Below are positions 1 to 8,948 of a stretch of 64,000 bases of DNA, one piece after another. The stretch covers positions 792,001-856,000 of the forward strand of contig CM035318.1 of the NCBI GenBank assembly GCA_000497125.2, written 5' to 3'. The notes beneath the pieces are model-generated. The model made no database searches and had not been told where the DNA came from. It saw nothing but the letters and a program-made list of their open reading frames with translations. Made by a program: the position numbers and the translations under genes. How positions within the stretch are numbered: position 1 is the stretch's first letter; every line of letters begins with the position of its first letter. Source of the stretch: Spironucleus salmonicida (taxonomy: Eukaryota > Fornicata > Diplomonadida > Hexamitidae).

Positions 1-679
1 ATACTTTTACTTAATACAAAGTCAACACAAAATAATTTAGTATATAGATGCTATTTTTGCAACTAAAGAGGTCCATTATTCTCGACGACTCGCAACAAAA
101 TCGTAGATTAACCTGCTGCCTCCAGTCCAAAAACAATAGTTTTAACACAAAAGCAATCTTTAACGCGCTATCTATCCATTTACCCTAACAATTATAGTTT
201 GTCAACTGCATTAATTCTTAAACACAATTTTGTGTAACTTTCATCCCAACTGTTTGCATTCACTAAATAAGTCTGAAATCAATTATTTACGGTACAGTTT
301 AACTCATTTGGGCGCCAGCACAGGATATTGACAACCAATTAAAACCAAGTCATCTATTATGTCCGTTAACGCGTATTTCAAGTACACGAGATATTGCATT
401 ATTATATTCTAATACACTTAAAATCAATTTTTCTTCCAGAAATTCAACAAACCTGTCAACAAAGCCAACGAATATGGATTTGAAAACGCTGAAAGGCCCG
501 AACCAGAGTTTGATTTGCAGCCCATTTTCTTTTAGAAATCAAAAATAAATATCATTCAAATGATATAATAAACGCTAAATTTTAATTCAGAATTAGAGCA
601 ATTCGTACCAAATCTCATGCCACAACAGTCCCAAAACTCGCTATTTTGCACATTTCGCGCGAAGTTTCCAATAAACCGC
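1..679. other. Left edge, no firm gene
   Basis: AT-rich sequence with no gene I can defend. Two competing short readings exist near 360-560. On the plus strand an open frame starts MSVNAYFKYTRY and passes through a stretch rich in Glu, Pro and Asn. On the minus strand two small ORFs end at TGA (starts MGCKSNSGSG and MQYLVYLKYA). UGA-free frames are common by chance in AT-rich DNA with a single stop codon, so none is called. Confidence 0.3.
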
Positions 680-1168
680 TCAAATCAACGCTGCGGACCC
701 CAATTCGCCGCGTTTAGCCCACGTTTTCCGCATCCTGAGAAAGCGGCAGCGGACCTGGTTGTCCGTACGGTCGCCCAGCGCGGCTGCAATTTCGCTCCAA
801 CCAGGCTACGGGACGCGGGACGCCATGGCGATGAGTACCTGGTCCTGGGATGGCGTCCACTGGCCCTTGCAGAGCCCTGGACGCAGCACACGCGCAAAGC
901 GCTGCTGACACTGCGACGGGCTGAATGGGAGCTTGAGCGCAGCCCGCCCGAAGTCGTTGGGGTGCTCCTGTATCAGTTTCAGGAGCAGTGCATCGTGTTC
1001 GGCGGTCCAGTGAGAGCGCGTTTTAGCGACTTTTTGCGGATATGCGGTGAGCGGGATAGAGCGCGTCCGAAGCTCCGGTTCAAGGTGGCAAGAGCAGGCG
1101 GTAAGGTCTCCTATCTGGTCATAGGTGATAAGGCCCATGCAGTAGCATGCGTATTGCTGGGGGAGCAT
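680..1168 (-). CDS. Two-repeat Myb/SANT DNA-binding protein
   Basis: 162 residues ending at TGA, with one in-frame TAG read as Gln. Residues about 50-100 form one Myb repeat (SHWTAEHDALLLKLI, later CQQRFARVL) and residues about 100-150 a second (KGQWTPSQDQVLIAM, GWSEIAAALGDRTDNQVRCR), with the expected spacing of tryptophans and a basic third helix. This resembles R2R3-type Myb transcription factors; target genes are unknown. The start follows the context TCCAAAATG seen at other genes here. It lies just outside the left edge of inverted repeat IR1 and is single copy in the window. Confidence 0.75.
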
Positions 1169-1493
1169 TTGGAGTCGAAAATGAGATTCTAGTAGAATAT
1201 ATATAATAATTTACTAAATTGATTCAATTCATACTTTCCTTTTCCACTCCCCAGGATGATTAGTTACAGCCGCCCCAGACTCAATACTGAGGACGCAAAG
1301 GTTTGACTGACGCTTTCAAGTATTTATATTTCTTTAGCCTGCGGGTACTCGTTACTTATTATACGATCTCTGCCGTGCTTATCGGGCACCGTAGGCGGGC
1401 TCGCCATAGGGCTGCTGCGCTACACCAGAGCGGGCTGGCCCCTCCGCTGCTCCAGAGGGCGCGAAGGCCTGCCCACAGTGATCCACGTCATAC
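1169..1493. other. Gap spanning the IR1 outer edge
   Basis: From 1169 to about 1254 the sequence is AT-rich. From about 1255 it becomes GC-rich and matches the right arm of IR1. A minus-strand frame starting MTWITVGRPSRP directly after the small gene at 1494-1688 stays open, but the two arm copies differ at amino-acid-changing positions in that frame, so I do not call it. Confidence 0.3.
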
Positions 1494-1688
1494 TCACTAG
1501 TCCCCAGGGTCGTCTGGTGCCAGCGAGCTCTCGCAGATACCGTCCAGCAGGCAGAACTCCTTGACCTCGTCCAGGCTGAACTCGCGCACGCACAGGTTGT
1601 CCAGGCTCATCAGCCGGCTGGCGAAGGCGCACCGGATGGGCTCCTTGGGCCGGGGCTTGAAGCTGCCATGCCTCAGGTGCAGCGGCAT
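1494..1688 (-). CDS. Small conserved protein, MPLHLR family (IR1 left)
   Basis: 64 residues; the penultimate codon TAG is read as Gln before TGA. I do not recognise the family. It has a clear paralogue at 13205-13393 and 18301-18489. Both start MPLHLR and share a core of the form LDNLCVR(E/D)F, then a Cys-Leu-(L/V)-Asp motif followed by IC(E/D)S. The conserved start and core across diverged paralogues argue for a real protein. The AAAATG context sets the start. Identical copy at 25769-25963. Confidence 0.6.
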
Positions 1689-1770
1689 TTTCCTTGACAA
1701 TGTGCTGGCGAAGGGGTATCAATATAAGGCGAGCCGCTCAAGAATGGAAAGGGCATTTGCGCGAGTGCAG

Positions 1771-1974
1771 ATGAGTTAGCAAGGAAACCAGTTTCTCCGT
1801 TTTCCATACCTCATATTAGGCCATTGTGACGCCAGTTCCCAAACAAAGCGGAAAGTCCAAAGTATACAGTGCGTATTCCCGCGTAATACGGCCATCTAGA
1901 AAGGGGCTGGGCAATGCTGCGCAGGGTCCGCCCTCTGCCGCTGGCCGTCGGTCCTGCTGCCTCCGGCCCGCTGA
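1771..1974 (+). CDS. Possible small protein in IR1 arm
   Basis: 67-codon frame starting MSQQGNQFLRFPY with TAG as third codon, ending at TGA. Two substitutions between the arms (CTC/CTA and GCC/GCT) are synonymous in this frame, mild support for coding. However, a 5-bp indel between the arms shifts the C-terminal third in the right-arm copy. The family is unknown and it may be a chance frame. Confidence 0.25.
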
Positions 1975-1991
1975 GCCACCCTGCCGCGGAG

Positions 1992-2285
1992 TCACACCAG
2001 CACCCGCACCGCCTTGAAGCCCTCGGGCCCCAGGCCGCAGCCCCGCAGGTCGAGCACCTCCAGGCCCTCCACCAGGCCGGTGTCGGCGGACCGCAGTCCC
2101 CTGCAGTCGGCCAGCTTCAGGACCCGGAGGACCAGCGGCGCCGTGGCGCTCAGCCGCACGAGCCGCGAGCCCGTGAAGTCCGCACCGTCGAACGGCACCC
2201 TGACGCTCGCGAGGTCGAACTGCAGCACGCTGGCGCCCCGGAAGTCGAGGATGGCCAGACCGTTGAAGTTGCGGTAGAACTTCAT
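1992..2285 (-). CDS. Short leucine-rich-repeat-like protein (IR1 left)
   Basis: 97 residues. The sequence repeats a pattern LxxLDLRGxxL or LxxLxLxxC at about residues 10-20, 58-66 and 75-85 (for example VLKLADCRGLRS and LEVLDLRGCGLG). This is typical of leucine-rich or right-handed repeat folds used in protein binding, but the protein is too short for a full solenoid. The gene is divergent from TMEM208, with only 45 bp between starts. The right-arm copy (25167-25460) differs by Ala to Val near the C-terminus. Confidence 0.55.
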   Translation of the reverse strand: MKFYRNFNGLAILDFRGASVLQFDLASVRVPFDGADFTGSRLVRLSATAPLVLRVLKLADCRGLRSADTGLVEGLEVLDLRGCGLGPEGFKAVRVLV

Positions 2286-2330
2286 TCCGGGGGCATGCCT
2301 TATAATACAATATCCGGCCCCTCTACGCAA
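2286..2330. promoter_or_regulatory. Divergent promoter, LRR-like gene / TMEM208
   Basis: 45 bp separate two divergent start codons. The middle holds TTATAATACAATA, which on the other strand reads TATTGTATTATAA, so a TATA-like element is available in both directions. Similar TATAATA blocks occur upstream of other starts, for example at about 36007-36035 and 34452-34462. Function is inferred from position only. Confidence 0.45.
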
Positions 2331-2858
2331 ATGGCGAACGACGCGCAGAAGAAGATCGTCCAGCAGAACGCGGCCACCGTGGGGAAGCTGCGCAGCGCGA
2401 TCGCGGCCGTCTTCGCCTTCCACCTGGCCCTCTCCTACGGCCTGCGGGCCCGCTCCGTGCGGCTCCCGCGCGTCTGCTGCTCCTGCCTGGCCATGGGGCC
2501 CGTCTGCGCGATCTACCGCGCCCTGGCCCGCTTCGCGCAGCCCAGCATGGACGGCACGCAGACGCTGCGCAACAACTCGCCCATCACCCAGGGCCACCTC
2601 TTCTCGGCCCTCTTCGACGTGGTCTACGTGCTGCTGTTCTGCCTCGTGCTGCTCAGCTTCAGCGACGGGATGCGCTGGAGCTTCCTCCTCCTGCCGCTGG
2701 GCGCCGTGGCGGTCCTCTGGGTCAAGGTCGCCCGGCCCTGGCTGTTCCAGTCCCGCTTCGACGACGAGGGCGAGCGGCAGAAGCAGCTGGAGATGGACCA
2801 GGCATACGCGAAGGCCAGGGAGCGCGCCGAGCGCGGCAGGAGGAAGTACAAGTTCTGA
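2331..2858 (+). CDS. TMEM208: TMEM208/SND2-like ER membrane protein (IR1 left)
   Basis: 175 residues. The layout matches TMEM208/SND2, a component of the SRP-independent route for targeting proteins to the ER: a short polar N-terminus, two hydrophobic segments at about 20-65, a central segment with MDGTQTL and an ITQGHLFSALFD stretch, two more hydrophobic segments at about 95-140, then a conserved LWVKVARPWLF stretch and a basic tail. The last 137 bp overlap the antisense 3' end of the membrane gene at 2722-4500. An identical-length copy lies at 24594-25121. Confidence 0.75.
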   Translation: MANDAQKKIVQQNAATVGKLRSAIAAVFAFHLALSYGLRARSVRLPRVCCSCLAMGPVCAIYRALARFAQPSMDGTQTLRNNSPITQGHLFSALFDVVYVLLFCLVLLSFSDGMRWSFLLLPLGAVAVLWVKVARPWLFQSRFDDEGERQKQLEMDQAYAKARERAERGRRKYKF

Positions 2859-4500
2859 GCTCACTCTTTTTCGTTTGTAGTGTATCCACAGATCCAGACT
2901 TTCTGCAAAAGCATTCACAAGCTAAAATCAGCAATCCAGCCACAATTCCAGATACCCCCGTTATACTATACACTAGCGTATTACTATATATTCTTGTCTG
3001 ATCGAAAAACTAAATCACGGGAATTATGACTTGATCATATTATACAATAGAATAAAGCCTCTTGCTCGTAATTAGAGATGAAACTTTCTGTGCAGTGGCT
3101 CGGTCCACAGAATCTTCAAATGCGATAGAATAGTTTTGCACTGAAAAAATATCTCGTCGACTGAGCACTAGGAATGGTTCAGGCAAGATATCTGTTATTA
3201 AACCATTTTTAACCGTTTTTTCAAAAAATGATACTTAGATTAGATATCTGGATTATACTTGGAGTGTACATCCTATAATATAAATCGGCGCATTGCCTAT
3301 TTAAATTGATCCCTCGACGGCATTGCTTTCGAACTAAACAGTCAGCTAAGTGTATTCATAACACGACTGATATCTTCTTGGATTTAACATTATGAAATCA
3401 AGCGCGCCGTTGTCTCTATATACGAGGACTGTGACTGAAACAAGAAGAGTCTCCTCCTTTCCTAGAAAGGATAGTAATTCAATGCAAGTGGGGTCTTCAA
3501 CCTATTTGCACTCTACTGATAATGTGGTAGTTTCTTAGCGGAATTCCGACTGGTTATTTTAGTACGTCCATGTGACGCCTTCACCTGCAATTTCAGAATT
3601 TGTAATCCCAACAATAACTTCCGTTAAATTTGATGAAAACACACATTTGTTAGTAGGCGTAAAGTATAGGATTATAAGTTCTCCGTTAATTTGGTAAGAG
3701 GAGTCTGAGTAGCAATTAACAAGATTGGTATCAAAAATGTTATCTATTGAAGTTGTGAATGTAAGATAATCTGTATCAGGATTGTTTAGTTAGAAATAAA
3801 GATTGAATTGAAGGTCCACTATGGCGTTGTAAATAATATTATTTACCATCTAGTCGCACTCACTTACGTTGGGAAAATTATTACAGTTGAACACCACTTC
3901 GATAGGTGAAGATTCAGTGAGGGAGGAAAACTGCACGCCAACCTAAAATATAAGGGACTAATCGAATACTACCAACTCAGCTAACACAGTTTCATTTAAC
4001 TACTCCGGTGCGAGCCCAGAGGGTTTCTTGCCAAACTGTGTAATCGAGTAATTACACCCATTTTGCTTGGCTGATATCGTAAAGACGTTGTCTGCTAGAG
4101 ACGCCTTAACGTCAACTAGGCAATCATTCGCGTTGAAGCTTAGCACCGAGAAGTAGGCCAGGGTCTGCTTCACCTCGGCGTCCATGTCCAGGAAGGTGAT
4201 CTTGAAGTTCGACTGGGTGGTGAGAAGCCCGGCCTCTTTTTCCGCATCGGTCTCAAAGGGAATATTGATCTGAATGTTCTGCTGATGGCGATACTCAAAA
4301 TTCTCGGAAAAGGATTCCTGGGCGTTGGCCAGTTCCACTGATGCTCTGGTGAGTCTGCCGTCGAGCTTCTGCCAGATTTCGAAAGCGCTAGATCTGGACT
4401 CCGGGAGGTACGTGGCCCGCAATATGCCCATCCCGGTAATCGGGTTGTACACGAAGGTGGCGTTGGGTAAATAGCTGCTGACGGCGGGCAGACTTAGGTT
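2722..4500 (-). pseudogene. Type I membrane protein, copy lacking its ATG
   Basis: Same 592-codon frame as 22952-24730, including many in-frame TAA/TAG, but the codon aligned to the other copy's ATG is AAC and no alternative ATG lies near the signal sequence. The predicted protein is a beta-rich ectodomain with several Cys and N-glycosylation sequons, one hydrophobic segment at about residues 510-530 (SITGVSGIVAGLLIL) and a Cys/Arg-rich tail. The frame breaks at the inner edge of IR1, so this copy is probably 5'-truncated. Substitutions against the other copy include Arg/Thr, Trp/Cys and Asp/Ala. Confidence 0.6.
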
Positions 4501-4981
4501 TTGCGAAAAATGTTATTATACTATAGTTAACTATATTCTATATATGCGGCTATAAAATAAAGAGGTAGAAAATAATTTTAATATTATTTATAGTAGCTTA
4601 ATTACTAAATACTAGTTAAGCTTTAATTAAATGATCAACTGACTGTTATACTTTTAATGTCATTTCTATTTTAATGACATTTGTTATTAGTCATATATTA
4701 TTTTTATTATAATCTCACATCTTTCTGCCTAAATTTAAATTGATGTTTATGGTGAATTTCATCAGCAAATAGAATTAAACTTCATTACATATTATATTAG
4801 CTCAACATAAATTAAATACTCTTTAAACGTAATATTCAGTGTTACAAGTTTATCTCACTTCAAAAACTATCTCAAAAATAAATATTATTAAATTAACTAA
4901 AAATAACTCTAATTTGCAAAATATTAATATTATTATACATTAAATTATAAACAATCAACCACTCCACAACCGCCTCTTTTA
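4501..4981. other. AT-rich gap inside IR1
   Basis: Strongly AT-rich, between the inner edge of the IR1 left arm and the TPX2-like gene. I see no supportable gene. It presumably carries the upstream region of the TPX2-like gene. Confidence 0.5.
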
Positions 4982-5581
4982 ATGCCTTTGCCAGTTCGCT
5001 CAGCAGTTACTCCTCCAATTTCGAAACGCCAGCATGCGCTCGATATACCAGAAACTACATACCATCCAGAAACAGTTAGACCGAGACAGACACTTTAGCC
5101 CACCATCCCACAGCCTTTCGAGTTCCCTGGGGACTACTTTTCGCAGCGGTCCAAGGAGCAGTTTTAGCGCCTTTTAAGCCAGCAGGGCGAGCGCGAGAAC
5201 CAGCTCAGAATTCACAAGGCTAAGCAAGTCCCAAAGTTCTTCTAGAAACCTCTCGCGCACGCCGAAGATTCGACGGACGACGACTAGGACGCAAATGTCA
5301 CATATGGCATGTTCATGAACTCTGCCAAGAGGGCCAAAGAGCGCAAAGCGTTTGACGAGTACATGAGAAGGAAAGAGGAGCTCACGAGGGAGATGGAGCT
5401 GAGAGAGGAAGAGGAGAGGAATAACAGGGAAAAATAGGAAGTGCAGGAGCTGAGAAAGCAGATGGTGTACAAGGCTATGGAGTACAAGCCGGTGCAGCCC
5501 TTCCTGCCGGTGAGAGCCGAGCCAAAGTACACGGTGCCGAAAACGTTCAACTTTACCATGTTCAAGAGCCCGTGCAAGTGA
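4982..5581 (+). CDS. TPX2-like microtubule-associated protein
   Basis: 199 residues with five in-frame TAG codons as Gln and a TGA stop. The N-terminal half is basic and Pro/Gln-rich. Residues about 120-165 form a charged helix (RRKEELTREMELREEEE). The C-terminus reads PVQPFLPVRAEPKYTVPKTF, like the conserved C-terminal block of TPX2-family proteins that bind spindle microtubules. Only this motif supports the family, so a different charged cytoskeletal protein is possible. Condensin follows 70 bp downstream on the same strand. Confidence 0.45.
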
Positions 5582-5651
5582 CCACTCTACATTTGGAACG
5601 AATATAAATAGTTGATTATTTTATGTATAGTCACCTTCTAAGTCTGCGTAA

Positions 5652-7166
5652 ATGTCGTACTTCGTGCCATCGCAGACCTCCCAGCTGCACCAGATATCCG
5701 ATTTGCTGAGGCCCATAAAGGACCTTTCGGATGCATGGCAGATCGACCTGGAACCCTACATTGAGGACTTCTACAGCACCTTCACGGAGGACGAAATTCC
5801 AGATTTCCGGGACGCGGCGGCGCTGGTGTTGGGGGCGAGCAGCATATTTGCGCGCAAGGTCGACTTCCTGTACGACTAGCTGCAGGCTGCCCTGATACAG
5901 AACAGCAGGAACCAGAAGCCCAGCCGGCGCAAATCCCTGGCGGCCTTTTCGGGCCAGAACATCATCATCGACTACATAGCGTCGCCCCAAGAGTACGACC
6001 TGACCTCGTACTTTGAGCAGTTCCAGCAGGAGCCCACCGAGGACCTGTGCCTGCTGCCCCGCGACCCCCAGACCAGCCTGTGCTCCAGGACCTCGCTGGA
6101 GACCCAGAACTACAAAATCTCGCCCGTGTTCTCCGCCATCTAGCAGCAGCAACTCCTGGTGTTTGAGCACTGGGACACGCCCCAGCTGTACAGAGCGCTC
6201 AATGGCGACGTCAAGGCAGGCCCGACGCTGTTCTCGACGCCCCTGAACCCCAAGATGTACGAGCAGATGAGCAGGCTGGTCGGCGCCGAGAAAAGTGTCA
6301 TCGCGCCGCAGCAACCTCTGCCGCCATCCGCTCTGAGCTCCCAGCCCGACTCTCCGCCCGGCCACGATATGGTGCAGCCAAGCGAGAACTCTGACCCGGG
6401 CGAGGGCCCAGACGACATCAACCTGGACGAGCTCTCGTTCCATGCCATCCTCGACATTGCGACAGAGAGCATCGCCGACCAGATGGATACGCTCTTTTAG
6501 AAAATCCAGGGCTTTTGCGATCAAAAGGCCGCCAAGGTCGCAGCCGCCAAGCCCTTCCAGCTGATGCGGCCTAACGAGATTCTGCCTCCCAGGTAGGACG
6601 TCAGGATCGGGAACTACGTCTTCGTGGGCGAGTTGGCGGGCCTGGACTACCAGGAGCGCGGTTTCGACTACGACCTCGTCGCCCTAAACAACACCGACGC
6701 GTTCGTCACCGCCGGCACCTTTTACTCGGACAGCGTGCACTCTGCGACCGCCAAAAAGGCGATCTTCGGCGCGAGGTAGGTGGTCTCCGTGGAACAAGAC
6801 CAGGCGTCACGCCAGGCTGAGCAGACCCAGGGCAGCCAGATCCAGCTCGATTTCGAGATCCCGAAGGAGCCGCTGGTGCAGCGCCAGCTCCAGAAGGGCA
6901 GTGGGTTCGTGTATCGGAAAATAATAAACCACGACTACCTGTTCTGGAAGAAGAGCACGATCGTAAGCACGGCGCCCTTCGATATCTAGGAGGTCACGAA
7001 GGCCGTTCTAGACCAAAGCGGCGAGAAGGTGCTCCTCCGGCAGCTGAGCAAAAACAGGCGCGAGCTGTCCCAGAACTTCATGGGCGCCCTGCTGCTGGCC
7101 AGCCAGGGCAAGTGCGAGATCATCGACGAGGGCGAGCGGGGCATCTTTGTGTTGCGGAAGGACTGA
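5652..7166 (+). CDS. NCAPH2: Condensin II kleisin subunit H2
   Basis: 504 residues; five in-frame TAG codons split it under the standard code. The N-terminus (residues 10-85: LLRPIKDLSDAW, then AALVLGASSIFARKVDFLY) matches the CNDH2 N-terminal helical domain that contacts the SMC neck. The middle is acidic and Ser/Pro-rich. The last about 60 residues (QLSKNRRELSQNFMGALLLA) fit the kleisin winged helix that binds the SMC head. The gene should close the SMC2-SMC4 ring of condensin II in mitotic chromosome compaction. Codon use is GC-rich although I see no second copy in the window. Confidence 0.85.
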
Positions 7167-7918
7167 GGGAGGCGGCGTCTCGGATGCGCGCCAACTGACC
7201 TCCTGGAGATGGTGCGGGCGGAGGCATGTGGCTGTTTGCGCGGGCTAGTTGGTGGCGAAAGTATCCCGCTGAGAGTTGTGCGGCCGGACTATGCGCGACG
7301 GGCGCAGCCTAAAGTTTGAACTACGATAGTGCTTACCAGTCCAGCAAATGCGGGGAGGCAGTTTAGGCAGTATCCGCCAATTGGCGGATTAGCCAGCCCA
7401 GAACATCATCCTTTACGAACCACGCCGTTGGCAACTGCAGGATAATAGTAGCATATGCACCAGTGGAGTATGCCCGACTCCAATTTAAGGTGGGGTGTAT
7501 TCGTAAATTGTAAATGCTAAATTTCACTAGAAGCGGCTAGTTACTGCAGGTGGGTGCGGTAAGGATGGTTTAGGTTTACGCGAAAAGGAGAGGAACATGG
7601 TGTGTAGTCATTTGCTTGTCGGAATTTTGTGTAATAGCTGCAAAAATATATTGTAATATAGTTTGTTCTCAAATGGTTTCCTTAGATAAATGATTTCCTC
7701 ACTCATTTATAAAAGAGAAGAATGTAGCCTGTATGAAAGATATTACGACGTTAATTCAATCTGTATGAAGAATTTAATAAGTTATACATACTGAAAATAT
7801 ACTTACTAAAAGTGTGGAAGTAAATTCAATACTCTCTATAAAATAGAAGTTCAAATCTATGCTAAATTTTCTTACAATAATGAAGCCTCTTTGAGCTCAT
7901 ATATGTTGATATATCGCA
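7167..7918. other. Gap after NCAPH2
   Basis: GC-rich up to about 7570, then AT-rich. I find no convincing gene on either strand and no tRNA-like fold. It contains an 18-bp perfect palindrome at 7372-7389. Confidence 0.45.
7372..7389. repeat. 18-bp perfect palindrome
   Basis: ATCCGCCAATTGGCGGAT is a perfect 9+9 palindrome without spacer in noncoding sequence. It could bind a dimeric regulator or be chance. No second copy was noticed nearby. Confidence 0.7.
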
Positions 7919-8333
7919 TGCCTTTCAACACCAGTTTGGGCCCGTCGGGAAGAACCGTGACCGCAAAGTGCTTCCTCTGCTCCGCCTTCGTCTCCCGGAG
8001 TGGACAGATCCGCGACCTCCGAGCCTGCGTTAGCCCCGAGCACCAGATTGGCGCCGCGAGCAAATTGAGGCATACCACTCCGACGCAGCAGTGAAGGACT
8101 CGCTCACATGTACCTGCGCCCGGACCGGCGGTAGTAGGGGTTGGTGTAGAACTGGCGCTGGCCGATAACCTGGCAGCCGCCCTGGTCCGTACCCGTGGGG
8201 ATCAGGCCCGTCGGCACTGGTGCCTCCGGCTGTACCTCGGGGTTCTCGATGAAGACGCTCAGCGGCTGGTGGCGGGACTGCGGGGCGCCCATTTTCGGGA
8301 GTGGAGCGGACGCTGCTGGCGTCCTGGAGGACA
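7919..8333. repeat. Third dispersed copy of the IR2 inner-edge segment
   Basis: Inverted copy of 13743-14157 (coordinates sum to 22076) with few differences. It contains one complete small gene (8104-8292) and about 180 bp of flank, which in the other copy lies beyond the IR2 arm edge. It shows that segments of this block moved independently of the palindrome. Confidence 0.85.
8104..8292 (-). CDS. Small conserved protein, MGAPQ family (copy 1 of 3)
   Basis: 62 residues, no in-frame TAA/TAG. Starts MGAPQSRHQPLSVFI and ends in an aromatic, basic tail (YYRRSGRRYM) before TGA. I do not recognise it. The frame is kept in three copies (here, 13784-13972, 17722-17910). This copy has Asn where the others have Ser near the C-terminus, and its flank diverges just upstream of the start. 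Pro-rich, no membrane segment; function unknown. Confidence 0.5.
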   Translation of the reverse strand: MGAPQSRHQPLSVFIENPEVQPEAPVPTGLIPTGTDQGGCQVIGQRQFYTNPYYRRSGRRYM

Positions 8334-8406
8334 AAAAAGGATAGTATATATTATCCAGTAATTATCAATCGAGTTGCGTGCGCTGGGAGCAGGATTATGT
8401 ACATCG

Positions 8407-8877
8407 TCACCACCACTATGCAGAGATTCTGTAATCCAGCGGCATGCTCTTCTGGATGCGTGGCAAAAAAGGCTCAGTATTAAAATTAATCCTATATTTA
8501 TGTATCTAGCCTTTTGATCGGTACTGTGATTAAATAGACTACTGAGTAAATTTGGTAATTTCGCCATGATTTATATTCTCAATCTCTTGTAAAATTACTA
8601 CATATATAAATATGACTTACGTTTTAAGACCATTTAAGACTTAAGAAATTATAATATACTGCATTCTAAGCAAACTTTCAATTTGCAAAATTATCACAAT
8701 TTAACTTAATAACATCATCAAAAAATCAACTTTAATTAATTAAGTTATTATACTATTTTGTTGAGATCCTAAAACAAACTGAGAATTTTTTACGGTTTTT
8801 TAGTTTTTCCAGTTATGATTAAAATTACTGTTTATTAATTTTTTAACACACTTACACTTATATATCTTTATATCCAT
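8407..8877 (-). CDS. Hypothetical protein, AT-rich codons
   Basis: 156 residues with many TAA/TAG as Gln. Starts MDIKIYKCKC after an AAAATG context and ends at TGA. The C-terminal third (HGEITKFTQQSIQ, then FNTEPFLPRIQKSMP) has a balanced composition that looks coding. The middle is hydrophobic (VDFLMMLLSQIVIILQI). I do not recognise it. It is divergent from the transglutaminase-like gene, 71 bp between starts. Confidence 0.45.
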
Positions 8878-8948
8878 TTTAAGTTATACTATATTATACT
8901 CAAAAATCGTATAACGTCCTAATTTAATATTATTCGAAATTATGTAAA

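Larger units (their letters stand above)
1255..4500. repeat. IR1 left arm (inverted repeat)
   Basis: Matches 22952-26202 in inverted orientation. Gene coordinates in the two arms sum to 27452, or 27457 outside a 5-bp indel located between 1688 and 1992, so the arms are collinear. Scattered substitutions exist. The inner edge falls at the first codon of the type I membrane protein gene and the outer edge about 85 bp upstream of the Myb gene start. Confidence 0.9.

Noticed and set aside
617-1192. Plus-strand 191-codon ORF opposite the Myb gene
   Set aside because: The minus strand encodes two recognisable Myb repeats; the plus frame is Arg/Pro-rich antisense of GC-rich coding sequence.
1900-1990. 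Possible tRNA or structured RNA in the GC-rich stretch
   Set aside because: I could not form a cloverleaf or find a T-loop; no RNA gene could be supported anywhere in the window.
5631-6524. 297-codon minus-strand ORF antisense to NCAPH2
   Set aside because: Same reasoning; NCAPH2 reads through with its conserved N- and C-terminal domains.
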